NCBI GenBank assembly: GCA_030549335.1
Contig: JAUKPH010000026.1
Coordinates: 1,860,001 to 1,924,000 of the forward strand
Origin: Pontederia crassipes
Taxonomy: Eukaryota > Streptophyta > Magnoliopsida > Commelinales > Pontederiaceae
Length of the DNA stretch: 64,000 bases
Direction of reading: 5' to 3'
The notes under the pieces are model-generated. The model did not search any database, was not told the DNA's origin, and was given only the letters and a program-made list of their open reading frames with translations. Positions within the stretch are counted from its first letter, which is position 1. Every line of letters begins with the position of its first letter. Shown here in pieces: positions 53,677 through 64,000 of this stretch. Both the position numbers and the translations under genes were made by a program.

Positions 53677-55734
53677 GTGACCAGCGAAGCTAACTTCATA
53701 ACTTTCTCTAACATTTTCATAGATGATTCCAGTGGTCTTGAAAAGCTAATGTCTAAATGATGAGTCATGTAAAATTTAAGAATTTATGGAGGATGAACTA
53801 TGAATAAATGAACATCTAAATTAAAAGGTCAATTTCTTGGTGATGATGCCAAAAAATTGATGCGTGCAAATTAAGCGCAAATATACTTGCAAGCATACTA
53901 GATTGTATCAAGTGATAAAGAGTGAGTAGAGATTGAAGTCTAAAAAATTCTCACAGTTGGAATTTGAAATTCAAAGTTAGAGATTATAGTTTTTAAAAAA
54001 ATATTTCTTAAACCTGACCGAATCACTCAAACCCGTCGGTTGACTAATCCAACCCGAGTTTTGACTGGGTCCAACCTAGGTTAATTTGCCATCCAAGTTT
54101 TTAGTGATTCATGAGCCGTTTATATTACAGACACCAGTCCAACCCGTTCGGCTGGACCGAGCCGGGTTTGACAACATTGGTACATATTGAAATATTAATA
54201 ACATAACATACCTTCTTAACTTAACATATATGTCACACCCCTAACTTAGCCTTAATGGCCATAACTTTGAACATAATGGGGTGAAACTCATGTAATGGGT
54301 GAGTAATAGGTCGATCATTTCTCTTTGTTCTGTCACGATTGTGATGTGAGTGTCACAGTCGTGAAATCTATCCTCATGGGCGTGATAGACTTTCTCCTCG
54401 TCATTGTTGTTCGAGCACGGTCATTCCATGGGCATTACGCTCTTGACTTTGCCTTATCACAACCATGAAATCAATTTCATGATTGTGAAAAAAAGCTATT
54501 TTATTCCCGCGTTTGCTGTCCTTCAATCACAATAATTATTATACTAGTCATGCATAGGACGGCAATCCAGATCTCATTTTTTTCCCATCTCAAAATTAAG
54601 TTTTTTGACACATAAAACTTCGAAATTCATTTTACAATAATAACATCTATTTAGGATCAATGTATGGGCACTGAAACATGAAAAAATCATGAACTATAGC
54701 ATCGAACATACTAATCATTAAAAATTCTATTTCCCAACGACATCTCGTTGTCTCTCTCTCTTTCCCAACGTCTCTCATCTCTCTCTATCTCTCTCACACA
54801 TGTCTCTCTCTCTTGTTCCCGAGGTCTCTCTCTCATGCATCTGTCTCTCATTTAATCTCCCCTTTGATTCTCACGTAGATCTCTCTCGCTTCCAATATTT
54901 CTTTTTCTCCCTCTCTCTCTCTCACGCGGATGGATCTCCCATCCAATTCTCTCTCCCTCTCTTTGGCACCATCACGCGCCTCAGTTCAAATAGTCGTGAT
55001 TTAACTTGATTTTTTGTAATTTTATCCAGCTTTTGACCGAGTTTCACCAATTTAACCCGATCCAAAGGACAGTATGATTTTGCCCTTCAAATTAACCCGC
55101 GTTGATAGTCGATTGACGGTCGAACCGGTAGGTCCGATCTGGTTCTTACAACACTGCACTAAATTTCTACCTAGATAGATTTTAGAGTTGACAAAATAAT
55201 GAGATAATATAAGTTTTAGTATCTATGATAATAATATAAAGAAATGAAATAAACTAATTACTGAATTGATTTCAATAAAACAAACATGACTCTTAATAAT
55301 TCATATTAAATACAAATATTATTATGAAGAAACCATTTGTGCATAATTATGACCCTTGAGCTCTCGTTGTAATTAATGCTATTAATCTTTCTAATGTGCC
55401 TACACATGATTAAATAGTATTATGAATTCCAAGAGTCAAAGAACAACTCAATTAGTACTCATTAAACACTATATGAACTCCTAAAGTAAAATATCCACTT
55501 ATTAGAAACTAAGTAGTTATCTCAATCGATAGTGAAATGAACGAAAATAAAAATACAACAAAAAGAAAAAAGATGAAATGATAAAAAGACAAGCCTACTT
55601 TGAGCCCATAATATAATTATATAATAAGATTATGTAATATCCTGATATTTGGGCCAAGGGTATTTGGGCTTTTTTACCAAAGCCCTAATGATGTTACCCT
55701 GAGCCTTCAACTAAGCAAAGATGGAAAGATGGGG
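53677..55734. other. Mixed transposon debris, non-coding
   Basis: 53840-53990: GATGATGCCAAAAAATTGATGCGTGC is a decayed primer-binding site and LTR end of another Athila/Tat family (minus). 54166-54179 (GGGTTTGACAACATTG) and 55136-55155 (GGTTCTTACAACACTG) each look like a single hAT-type end; no partner end or duplication was found. 54457-54488 is a near-perfect palindrome. 54748-54960 is CT-rich low-complexity sequence. Confidence 0.45.
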
Positions 55735-56445
55735 GCAAGAAGTAAATGCCTTTCACTTTATAGTGATTGAGACTTCTTGGGGAATAATGCCTAAAGGTGT
55801 TTGAGGTTTCCCAGAGGTAAATGCTTTTCACTTTATGGTGACTAAGACTTCTTTGAGAAATAATGCCATCACCTAGAAGGGTGTTTGAGATTTTCCAGTG
55901 CTCTATGAACTAATATAATGATAAATCATGAAGGCAAGAAGTAAATGCCTTTCACCTCACGGTGATTGAGACTTCTTTTGGAAATAATGCCATCACCAAG
56001 AGGTGTTTGAGATTTTTCAGTGCCTTATGGACAAATGTAATGTTGAAAAATTGTGGTAAGAAGTAAATGTCTTTCACCTTATAGCGATTGAGACTTCTTG
56101 GGAAATAATGCCATCATCCAAGGGTGTTTGAGGTTTCACATAAATAAATGCCATTCACTTTATGGTGACTGAGACTTCTTTGAAAAATAATGCCATCACC
56201 CAAAAGGGGTTTGAGATCTTCCAGTGTCCGATGAACTTATTGTAAGAATGTTAAACTGTATTGACTAGTAGGCAAAAAAGTATTGTCATATGATGAATGC
56301 AATGATATTAAGCCATGAATGTAAGGATGAGATGTAAATGCCTTTCATCTCACGATGATTGAGACTTCTTAGGAAATAATGTCATCACCTTAAAGGTGTT
56401 TGAGATTTCCCAATGTAAAGATGAAAGATATCATATGATAATATT
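55735..56445. repeat. Tandem array of hairpin-forming units
   Basis: Six units share AAGAAGTAAATGCCTTTCAC...GTGATTGAGACTTCTT and ATAATGCCATCACC...GGTGTTTGAGATTT. Centres lie at about 55760, 55835, 55960, 56083, 56162 and 56353. Outer arms AAGAAGT/ACTTCTT enclose a 4-bp stem that varies in a paired way between units. No coding potential is recognised. The spacing is irregular (75-190 bp). Confidence 0.7.
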
Positions 56446-56532
56446 AATGTATGCAAGGTTATAATGGGCCCAATGATATCATAGGGTAATAAAAGAAAGA
56501 AAGATGAATGGATGAATATCCAAATGGTTATA

Positions 56533-58946
56533 TGATAGTGAAATTTAGTGGTTGAGTGATAACTTGCTGATTTTTGGGTCAAAAGTCAATTTTTTTTCAA
56601 TTTTTGTTTCAACTCCCTAACTCACTCTCTACTACAGTGCACATGTCAATTGTAGTAACCCTAAATGTTGTATCCACAGTGATTTGAAGTCCTAGACTAC
56701 CTAAAAATAATTTAGACTAATCCTATTTAAAGTGGCAAAAATAGATTTTTAAAGGAAGTGAAAATAGATTTTTTTTTTCTTTTAGGAATGTAGAATTATA
56801 ACTTGTTGTAGATTGCTGTAAAGTTAATTAAACTGAATTGTAAATGCTAATCTAGAGTCTAAAGGGGTTTATCTATCAACGAGGAAGGCCCTCCTAGGAA
56901 TTGGGGTTCATCTAATTTAGTTATGGATGGAAATGGACTAGTTATCATTCTTTAGTCAAATCCAATTCAACTTTTAATATGGTTATTTTCACAGCTCAAT
57001 TAGACTAGAACTAAACAATATATTGTCATATAATTGTTAGCCAAGTTAAATTAGAAGAGGATCCCCATTGAAAATCAAGTTATCATTAAGTGATAATTGG
57101 AACCAATATCCATAGAATATCAAGTTTGGGAAATCAGAAATTGTCAGTGCTCCTTGGCTCATCTCTGAATCTCATGGAATGCCTTAAAATCATCTCTCAA
57201 TGGTGGATTAAAGTGGGGCTTAACAATGGCAATCAAATTTCAGGAATTTCAGGAAACCAGAAATCAGCAACTCATAAAAATTAGAAAAACTAACGGTAAG
57301 TACAAAATTGAATCATAGGATTGTCAAAGTTTCTTAATTCATTTCTGAACAAGATTAGGATATATGACAACCACTCAATTGCTCAATTAATTCAGTCCCC
57401 AATGACAATCAGATTTAGACAACTCAGAAAATCAGAAATTAGAAAGTTCAGAAATCAGGAAAGCAGAAATCAAATTTTCAATCAAAATAGAATCCAGAAA
57501 CTTGGCATGGATTCTTTGCTCATTTCTAAACAAAGATTAGACCAAATGACAACTTCTCAGTTGTAAATAAAAGTAGGATCTTCCAATGACAAGAACAAAT
57601 TCAGATTAATACAAATTTTAAAATAAATTCAGAACTTGATTCAAATGAGGAAATAAGTTTTGTCCCTAATCCATCCACAATATGCATTAGACTACTACCC
57701 TATCCTAGGAGGCATGGGATTTAGCTCCTCATGTTTACAAAATCAGATACAAGATAAAGTGAAGAACAGGAGGAATTCATCTCGTGCAAGGAGCTGTCGA
57801 CAGAAATCCCTCAGCACTTCAGCTCCAGCTCCAAACCCTTGCTGCCTTCTCCCTCTCCTGCAATGGCCGGCCTCCCCTCATTTCCAGGGTTTCTTCAGCT
57901 TATATATGGCCTCTCATCACCCTTAGATCAGCATTCAAATGTTCCATAACCTTGATGTAAGCCACCTGTCCAAATGACCCTGAAAATTCCAGCTGCTGCA
58001 GCTTTTTGGACCACCAAATCAGTGGTCCCCCCTACTTTTTTCACCTTTTTGCAACATGTTTTTCCCTGCTAGAAGAGATAGAACACCAAGCATCAATGTC
58101 CTCAAATAGGAAATGAACAAATAAGGATAAAGGAAACCACTATGATTAGCTCAAACATCAAGTATGATTAAGTGTTATGCAGAGTTGCAAATCAGGGTTA
58201 AAAATGATAACTTATCAATGCCCCGAATGATAACTTTGCATAAATCTTGAAAAATGATCAAATATGGATGGTTCAGAGCATTGAAGGCATCAAATGGATT
58301 CGGGTGGCAAGTGAGTGAAGTCAGAAATCAAATATGAATAAGATTTCATAGGAATGATAACTTGGGTGCCAAAACGATAACTTGATTGCCTTAAAAATTA
58401 TAACTTATCATAACTTTAGTTGTGATTATCCAAATGTGATCAAATTTGAACAGAAATGAGTTAAGACAATAATATAATGGTTGCCTAAGGCCTTTGTGCA
58501 GAATTGATAGTTTTGCATATCAAAATGACAGTTTTGCCCTTAAACGATAACTTGGCATTGGAAAATGATAACTTGTTCAAATGGATTGATAATTTTGCAC
58601 AAGTTGAAATATGATCATCCAAATATGATTCATTCATAATGGCAATGAATTTAGGGCAAGAAAATCATTGAAAATCAGTTCACTCAAAATAATGATAACT
58701 CGACATATAGGAGTGATAACTTGTCCTAAAAATGATAACTTGGCATAGAATTGAAATATTTACGGATTTTGGCATTTCAGAACCTCTATGCCCTTGGAAT
58801 TAAGTATATAATGAGGAAGATCAACTAGTTATCACAATCTATGCATTTCAAACATAATTGGCCAAAAGTTGGGCAATTTAGGGATTCGATAGGGGTGAAA
58901 TGCATCTAAAATGGGATAAAAACCTATAGTGATCAGCTAGTGATCA
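56533..58946 (-). repeat. Large solo LTR (copy B)
   Basis: TTATA at 56528-56532 and 58947-58951 is a perfect 5-bp duplication. The 2414-bp insert is the reverse-orientation copy of 46457-49431 (minus strand starts TGATCACTAGCTGATCAC, ends TTTCACTATCA). The GATAACTT motif cluster lies at 58200-58750. Shorter than copy A mainly through fewer tandem units at 57130-57560. Confidence 0.9.
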
Positions 58947-59691
58947 TTATATCGTAATCACGACGAATGTAAAGTAAAGAATGAAAACAAAGAAAGAAAC
59001 AATGTCAAGTAATGTATAAGGATTAAGGAGTTATAAGAAAACTCCTAGAGTACACATGACAATGGAAATGAAATGCAATGATATGTCTATGTCATATATG
59101 TTATGTATGTTATGAATTTGTTTATGGCATGGTGCTTGCTGATGATGACTCGAAGGTAAAGCAGGTATGTTGAAATGATTATGTTACAAGAATGACATGA
59201 TAAGAATGAATGATAAGCATGATATATTGTCATGTAAGGTTCATGATATAGTTCATGGCATGCATATTTATATATTATTGTTATTATGATGATGATGCAT
59301 CGCATGTAATAACATGTGATAGGATAGCATGACATGCATGACCTTTACATATTCTAAATGGGAAACCCTGCACTCTGGATTCGTGCAGGTAACCAAGATT
59401 AAGTGATGGATGGCAGCTCAAGCTCATGACGAAATGTTGCACATGCTTAGGGTTAAATAAGTCCTAAGGTTCTAGATGAACAATGAGGCTAATGATGTAA
59501 TGAAGAGTTTAGGCATTTAATGTCTTATGGAATATTCGTCTATTTGATTAATAGAAAGTTTTGATTTATTATGATTTTCTCTAAATTGTCAAGTCTTCTA
59601 CTATCAAATGATGTATGACGAACAGGCTAACGGCGGAAAATTTTTCTAAATGTCCAAAACTCTTAGGGTGGATGTTGGGGTCGTTACATGT

Positions 59692-59722
<31 letters not shown>

Positions 59723-59856
59723 AAAAGGACGTCCTCCCTAATTAAAGATGGAGGACACCCCTCCCTATTTGGGATACCGTTTGATATTAAATGATTGACT
59801 GATCAAAATGGCGCGGTTAGAGAGTTTTTTGCAGTGTTTTTAAAATCAGACTGTTT
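58947..59856. other. AT-rich stretch, possible chromovirus-type LTR, (AT)n run
   Basis: On the minus strand from 59690, TGTAACGACCCCAACATCC resembles the start of a common plant gypsy LTR; the other end was not found. 59694-59717 is an (AT)n microsatellite. 59715-59856 is the first copy of a 140-bp local duplication (GGCAAAAAGGACGTCCTCCC...CAGTGTTTTTAAAATC). Confidence 0.45.
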
Positions 59857-61030
59857 GATAGTGAAATGAACGAAAATAAAAAAGACAACAAAAATAAAAA
59901 GATGAAATGATAAAAGGACAAGCCTACTTTGAACCCATAATATAATTATATAATAAGATTATATATATGGCAAAAAGGGCGTCCTCCCTAATTAAAGAGG
60001 GAGGACGTCCCTCCCTATTTGGGATAACATTTGTTATTAAATGAATGACTGATTGAAATGGCATGATTTAGAGAGTTTTTTACAGTGTTTTTAAAATCGG
60101 ACCGGACTAATCGGCCCGACAGGTTCAACCGCGAACCGGTCATCGGTCCAGTCCAGTTAACAAGTAAAACCCATTTTTGCAAAAATCTGGATTGAACTGA
60201 GTTGACCCGATCAAAATTGGGTTGAATCGAAAGATCGGTTCAATTTGGGTTTTTTTAAAAGTAACAAAAAAGTGGTGAATAGATGGAAAAAAGAAAAGAA
60301 CGAAAGTGTATAATAATAGGGAAGTTGGAAGAATAGAAAGGGGAGTAAAATAAATGATTTGGTTGTACAACATGAATGGATGTAAATAATAAAGAAAGTA
60401 ATTTAAATTTCGAAGGGAATTTGAAAGATAGTAATAATGATAAATTTGAATAAAAGAAATAATTATCATGATAAATAAGAAGATGACAAAATTCAAATTA
60501 TTATAAATAATATACATTAAAAATATGAAAATAGAAACATAATAATATAATAAAATTTATAGGATGAATTTATACATGTGGAAAGAAAATTTGAAATTGA
60601 AAAATAAAATGAGGGTAAGATAATAGTAATGGAAATTTAAAAAAGGAAATTATTAAATAACAAAATAGAAAATCGACTATTATAAATAATATGGTTATTT
60701 CCATAAACCATCCCTAAACCATTACGATTTTCTACATCTAATTTCAAATTATGAACTTATTTTTTGGATCCCTAAACTATCGCAATTTTTTCACTTTATT
60801 CCTCCCGTCCACTTCTATCATATTTTCTGTCAGTTTTGCTTTTTCTCATTTATGATATGACTAAATTACCCCTCCCTCCAAAACACATCAAATAACAAAT
60901 AAAAAAAGAAAAAAATTAGAACACTTAATTGACAATTATGAGGAAATAATACTATCATCTTAAAGGTGTTTGAGATTTCCCATTGTAAAGATGAAAGATA
61001 TCATATGATAATGTTAGTGTATGTAAGGTT
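59857..61030. repeat. Partial local duplications
   Basis: 59857-59963 repeats 55528-55633 (GATAGTGAAATGAACGAAAA to AATAAGATTAT). 59965-60100 repeats 59715-59856. 60941-61030 repeats 56371-56458 (AGGAAATAAT...GTAAGGTTAT). Between them, 60078 onward starts CAGTGTTTTTAAAATCGGACC, a hAT-like end, and 60690-60880 resembles decayed foldback arm sequence. No genes. Confidence 0.6.
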
Positions 61031-61032
61031 AT

Positions 61033-61338
61033 TGTTGGGAATAGAACACCGAGAATCGATGAATAATCAAAAGAACAAAAGAATGAAAAGATGAACACAG
61101 AGATTTAACGTGGTAAATTCCTCTTGATCAATGTGAACAAGAGAGAAACATCCACGGGCAAAGGAGGCCAGCGCCAGAGAAAATTCACTGTGAGCAAAAG
61201 AGAGTACATCGTATAAAACCCTAACCCTCATATATAATGGCCCAAGCCCTCCGCTTCCGCCACAGATTCTCATTTTTCCTTTTTCTCTTTTTTTCTTTCA
61301 TAATTTTTGGTACATGGTACATAATTCAAGGCACATCA
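61033..61338 (-). repeat. Copia-type LTR (solo or truncated)
   Basis: 306 bp. The minus strand begins TGATGTGCCTTG and ends CTATTCCCAACA. It contains CACGTTAAATCTCTGTGTTC, a common passage near the end of plant copia LTRs, and a TATA-like TATATATGAGG near 61233. The left side interrupts the duplicated segment at AGGTTAT. The right side abuts the CACTA end, so its second target-site copy cannot be seen. Confidence 0.6.
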
Positions 61339-64000
61339 CACTACAAGAAAATTGGCGATTAGCGACTCAACATAGGAGACGCTAGGGAGGCGCTATTACG
61401 TCTCCGTTGCGAAGAGCATCTCTTTAACGTCTAACTAGCGCCGCAATATTGAGACGCTGAAAATCGATTGCTAGTGGCGTCGCACTAGAGTCAAAGATAA
61501 TGAGACGCAACTAGAGCCCCTTGTTGACGCTATATCAACGTTATTAAGACGCTACATTTGCGGCTGTGCGAAGCAGAGGAGCGTCGCTCAGTCGACACGC
61601 AAGGGGCGCTAGTTTTGAGGCGCTATTCCGGCGCCCACGCGTCGCTACTGTAGGCGCTAGGAGGGCGTCAAATTGACGCAAATATTATCGTGCATGCGTC
61701 GTCAATGACACGCTCAGAGGGCGCTAAGTGCGATATATTTAAAGCTGCGTCGACATGTTTTGCGATGCCAATGAGACGCTATGGAGTCGCTACTTGCACA
61801 TTTTTTTTACCCATCCCAGCCTCATTTTTTCCCTTCCCACACCCATACAATTTATAATGCATCTCAAAATACATTGATATTTATCACATGCAATATAAAA
61901 GCATCACAGGCAATATAAAACCATCACAGGCAATATAAAACCATCAAAGGGATAATATATAACATAAGAATACGAAAACTACTAAACCAAACTAACAAAC
62001 TATATGTATGTGTAAGTCTATAAGTAACAAATGCATAGTTTGTTTTCTATCCTTGGTTTGGGAGTTATTGTTATCATTCCGGACGTTCGACCCAGACGTG
62101 CATGGTCCATGGCCTCGTGGGGATGGATTCTGCGTCCAGATCAATCCCTGAATCGCCTGCAATAGAGGAGCCAACTGCTGCGACACCTGCTGCGATATCT
62201 GCGCCAATAACTGCTGCGATAGCTGCTGTGATAGCTGCGTCATATCAGGTGCAGCGGATGAGCTCGGAGCAGATGCACCTCCTGCATATCCTCCGATCCT
62301 CCTAGGTATCTAAGCGACTGTGCCGAGGCCACGCAAGTATCCCCCTCGTGTCATGCCGGCCACATCCTCCCAAACAAAAGGGTCCTCTACAAAATAGAAA
62401 AATTTTACAATCATATAATATATAAATTATATATCAAGAAACACATAAATTAAAAACATGACTAAACCAACGAAGAAACATTACCTGGTGGCTGAGTACT
62501 CGGATCATCTCCATACTTTTCAGTCATTTTTGCATTATACTCATCCTATAAAATTTAAACATTATGTATTTCAAAAATAGTGCAACAACCAAATGACCAT
62601 ATCATGAGACATACCAGAATCCTACGAGCAGTGGGCGTGACTAAGTCGTTTATCTTTCGTCTCTTATGCGTGGCCTCATAGACCACACGAAAGTCTATGG
62701 GACCGCCTTCTTTCTCCTCCTACAATAAAGTTTCAAATTTGATAACATAAGTATAAGTCAAAAGTTTGATAAATTGAATTTATATGTAAATTACCATGCG
62801 CCGTCGATGCTCGTCAAATCGCATCGATCCCCCTATGTGGATGTGGGCCTCGGGCTTTGAAAGACGGTTAACTCTTGCCTTTTTCGACTTCCTTTGCCAT
62901 CGTTCATCCATCCTTTTGTGAACATCAAATACTTACACTTTCAAAAAACTATAATTTTCATAAAAATAATGTAAAGGTATACATACTTACCACTTCCTAC
63001 AGAGGGACTCCCAAACCGAGCGCCTAATATGTCTTGGGCATCTTTGTATGCCCTGCTCCAAAGTGAGGCCGGCAGACGTGACGACCTTGCGAAACTTGTA
63101 TAATAGATTTCAGAGGCGTTTCACAGCAACCTCCTCAAAAGCTCTCTGGATCGTCCCTAAACTAAGATTCGGATGAAACTGATTTGCCTCCTACAAATAG
63201 AACGTTCAAACTTAGTAATGCTAAAATAAATATAAATCGAATTATGTAACCCAAATAGAAGATCGTACTATAAAGGCTCGAAACATGTCATCTCATACTT
63301 GAATTGGGACATCTTTCCAGGATCCTGCCCCTTCCGACAAGTGGGAAAGAACGAGAGCACTGACATCCCGCACAGTACTAGCGGGTATGAAAGTGGTCCT
63401 GCCAATTACAAAGAAGAATTAATTTTCAATGATAACCAAAACTATAACAAGTAATCTATACAAATTATTTAACTTATGGTCGAGCAATATTATTCACAGT
63501 GACCACCCCATTATCGTGTAACCCCTCTTCATCACTCGAAGAGGAATCATCATCTGGTACAGCTGGGGTAGGCTGTGAAGGTCCGACATCAGCTACGGGC
63601 CCTAATACATAATAAATCATTAGTGTCATACCAAATTAAAATTGTGATAATTGATAGATGTATAGTAATGTTCTCACCTCGATTGATGTGTACTGCATGA
63701 TCAGTAGCAATCTGCTCGTCTGAATGAATTGAGTTAGGTGCTTATGCTACCGGTGGCGTAGCAACTGACATTATTAAAAAATAATTAATATAATTAATTG
63801 AGAAATATCAATAACAATAAATATATCACCCGGCGTAAGATGTCGCTCGCCAACGCTAGATTGTGGTGAAGCGTCTGGTATTCTCGGCGGTGGCGGTGGG
63901 GTAGCAATTGCCATCATAAGAAAATACATAAAATTTGGCTCCTACATAAAATTAAGTAATATACAAAAAATAACCTGGTGTGACATGATGATCGTCGTCG
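61339..64000 (-). mobile_element. CACTA (EnSpm) transposon, one end and part of its gene
   Basis: Starts CACTACAAGAAAATTGGCG, the canonical CACTA terminus, with TCA next to it as a possible 3-bp target. 61339-61800 is packed with GACGCTA / GCGCTA / GGCGCTA motifs in both orientations, the usual subterminal transposase-binding repeats. A spliced gene of the En/Spm plant transposase type follows on the minus strand. The other end lies beyond the window. Confidence 0.9.
61992..64000 (-). CDS. En/Spm-type plant transposase-associated protein (Transposase_24-like), partial, multi-exon
   Basis: Exons on the minus strand with consistent GT-AG ends: 63975-64000, several between 63270 and 63960 (less certain), 62991-63190, 62795-62912, 62615-62719, 62485-62545 and 61992-62386. 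Readings: ANQFHPNLSLGTIQRAFEEV, RRSVWESLCRKW, DERWQRKSKKARVNRLSKP, HIHIGGSMRFDEHRRRM, EEKEGGPIDFRVVYEATHKR, DEYNAKMTEKYGDDPSTQPP, and a C-terminal MTQLSQQLSQQLLAQISQQV heptad region. The KSxKARxNR...GGS...E pattern is that of the plant Ptta/En/Spm transposase family (PF03004). In active elements this kind of protein binds subterminal repeats. A stop follows RGLGTVA in exon 62386, so this copy may be broken. The N-terminus is outside the window. Confidence 0.75.

Noticed and set aside
55735-56445. CRISPR-like array
   Set aside because: Units are irregularly spaced, diverged, and in a plant nuclear context without cas genes.
59087-59335. Minus-strand Tyr/His/Ile-rich frame
   Set aside because: Produced by ATG/CAT-rich simple sequence; no family resemblance.

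Overview
The window is nuclear DNA of a flowering plant, most likely a eudicot or other angiosperm with a large transposon-rich genome. The evidence is one spliced plant housekeeping gene plus a dense, layered set of plant-type retrotransposons (L1 LINEs, Ty3/gypsy including an Athila-type element, Ty1/copia, TRIMs, a TTG-tailed SINE) and DNA transposons (hAT, CACTA/EnSpm, a long-TIR foldback). Nothing bacterial, organellar or CRISPR-like is visible. Species cannot be named from this sequence.

Layout. 1-3721: end of a decayed L1 LINE, split by a 1.8 kb gag-only gypsy element (743-2527, minus). 4157-5311: a TRIM-like LTR pair (minus). 5327-18835: the only recognisable host gene, a CBP3-like ubiquinol-cytochrome c chaperone on the plus strand. 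Its seven visible exons join in phase with no stop. One intron of 9.3 kb holds a gypsy remnant that itself contains LINEs, a TRIM LTR, a solo LTR and a foldback element with its own LINE and SINE inside. Another intron of 2.8 kb holds a SINE and a hAT element. The first (presequence) exon is not found.

18836-40300: non-coding flank, a solo LTR, a Ty1/copia element on the minus strand (coding remnants 21730-26400), rearranged copia LTRs with 73-bp repeats, a tandem TRIM (29371-30219), small hairpin repeats, a gypsy gag remnant, a minus-strand gypsy pol remnant (33930-36115) and another copia-type LTR.

40301-53676: a complete but decayed 13.4 kb Athila-type gypsy element (minus). Its reverse transcriptase is interrupted by a 3 kb solo LTR; a second copy of that LTR lies at 56533-58946. 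55735-56445 is a tandem array of hairpin units. 59700-61030 holds partial local duplications. The right end (61339 onward) is one end of a CACTA transposon carrying a multi-exon transposase-type gene that runs off the window.

Insertion order can be read from target-site duplications at many of these elements. The window therefore works as a stratigraphic record, with one apparently functional gene surviving inside it.
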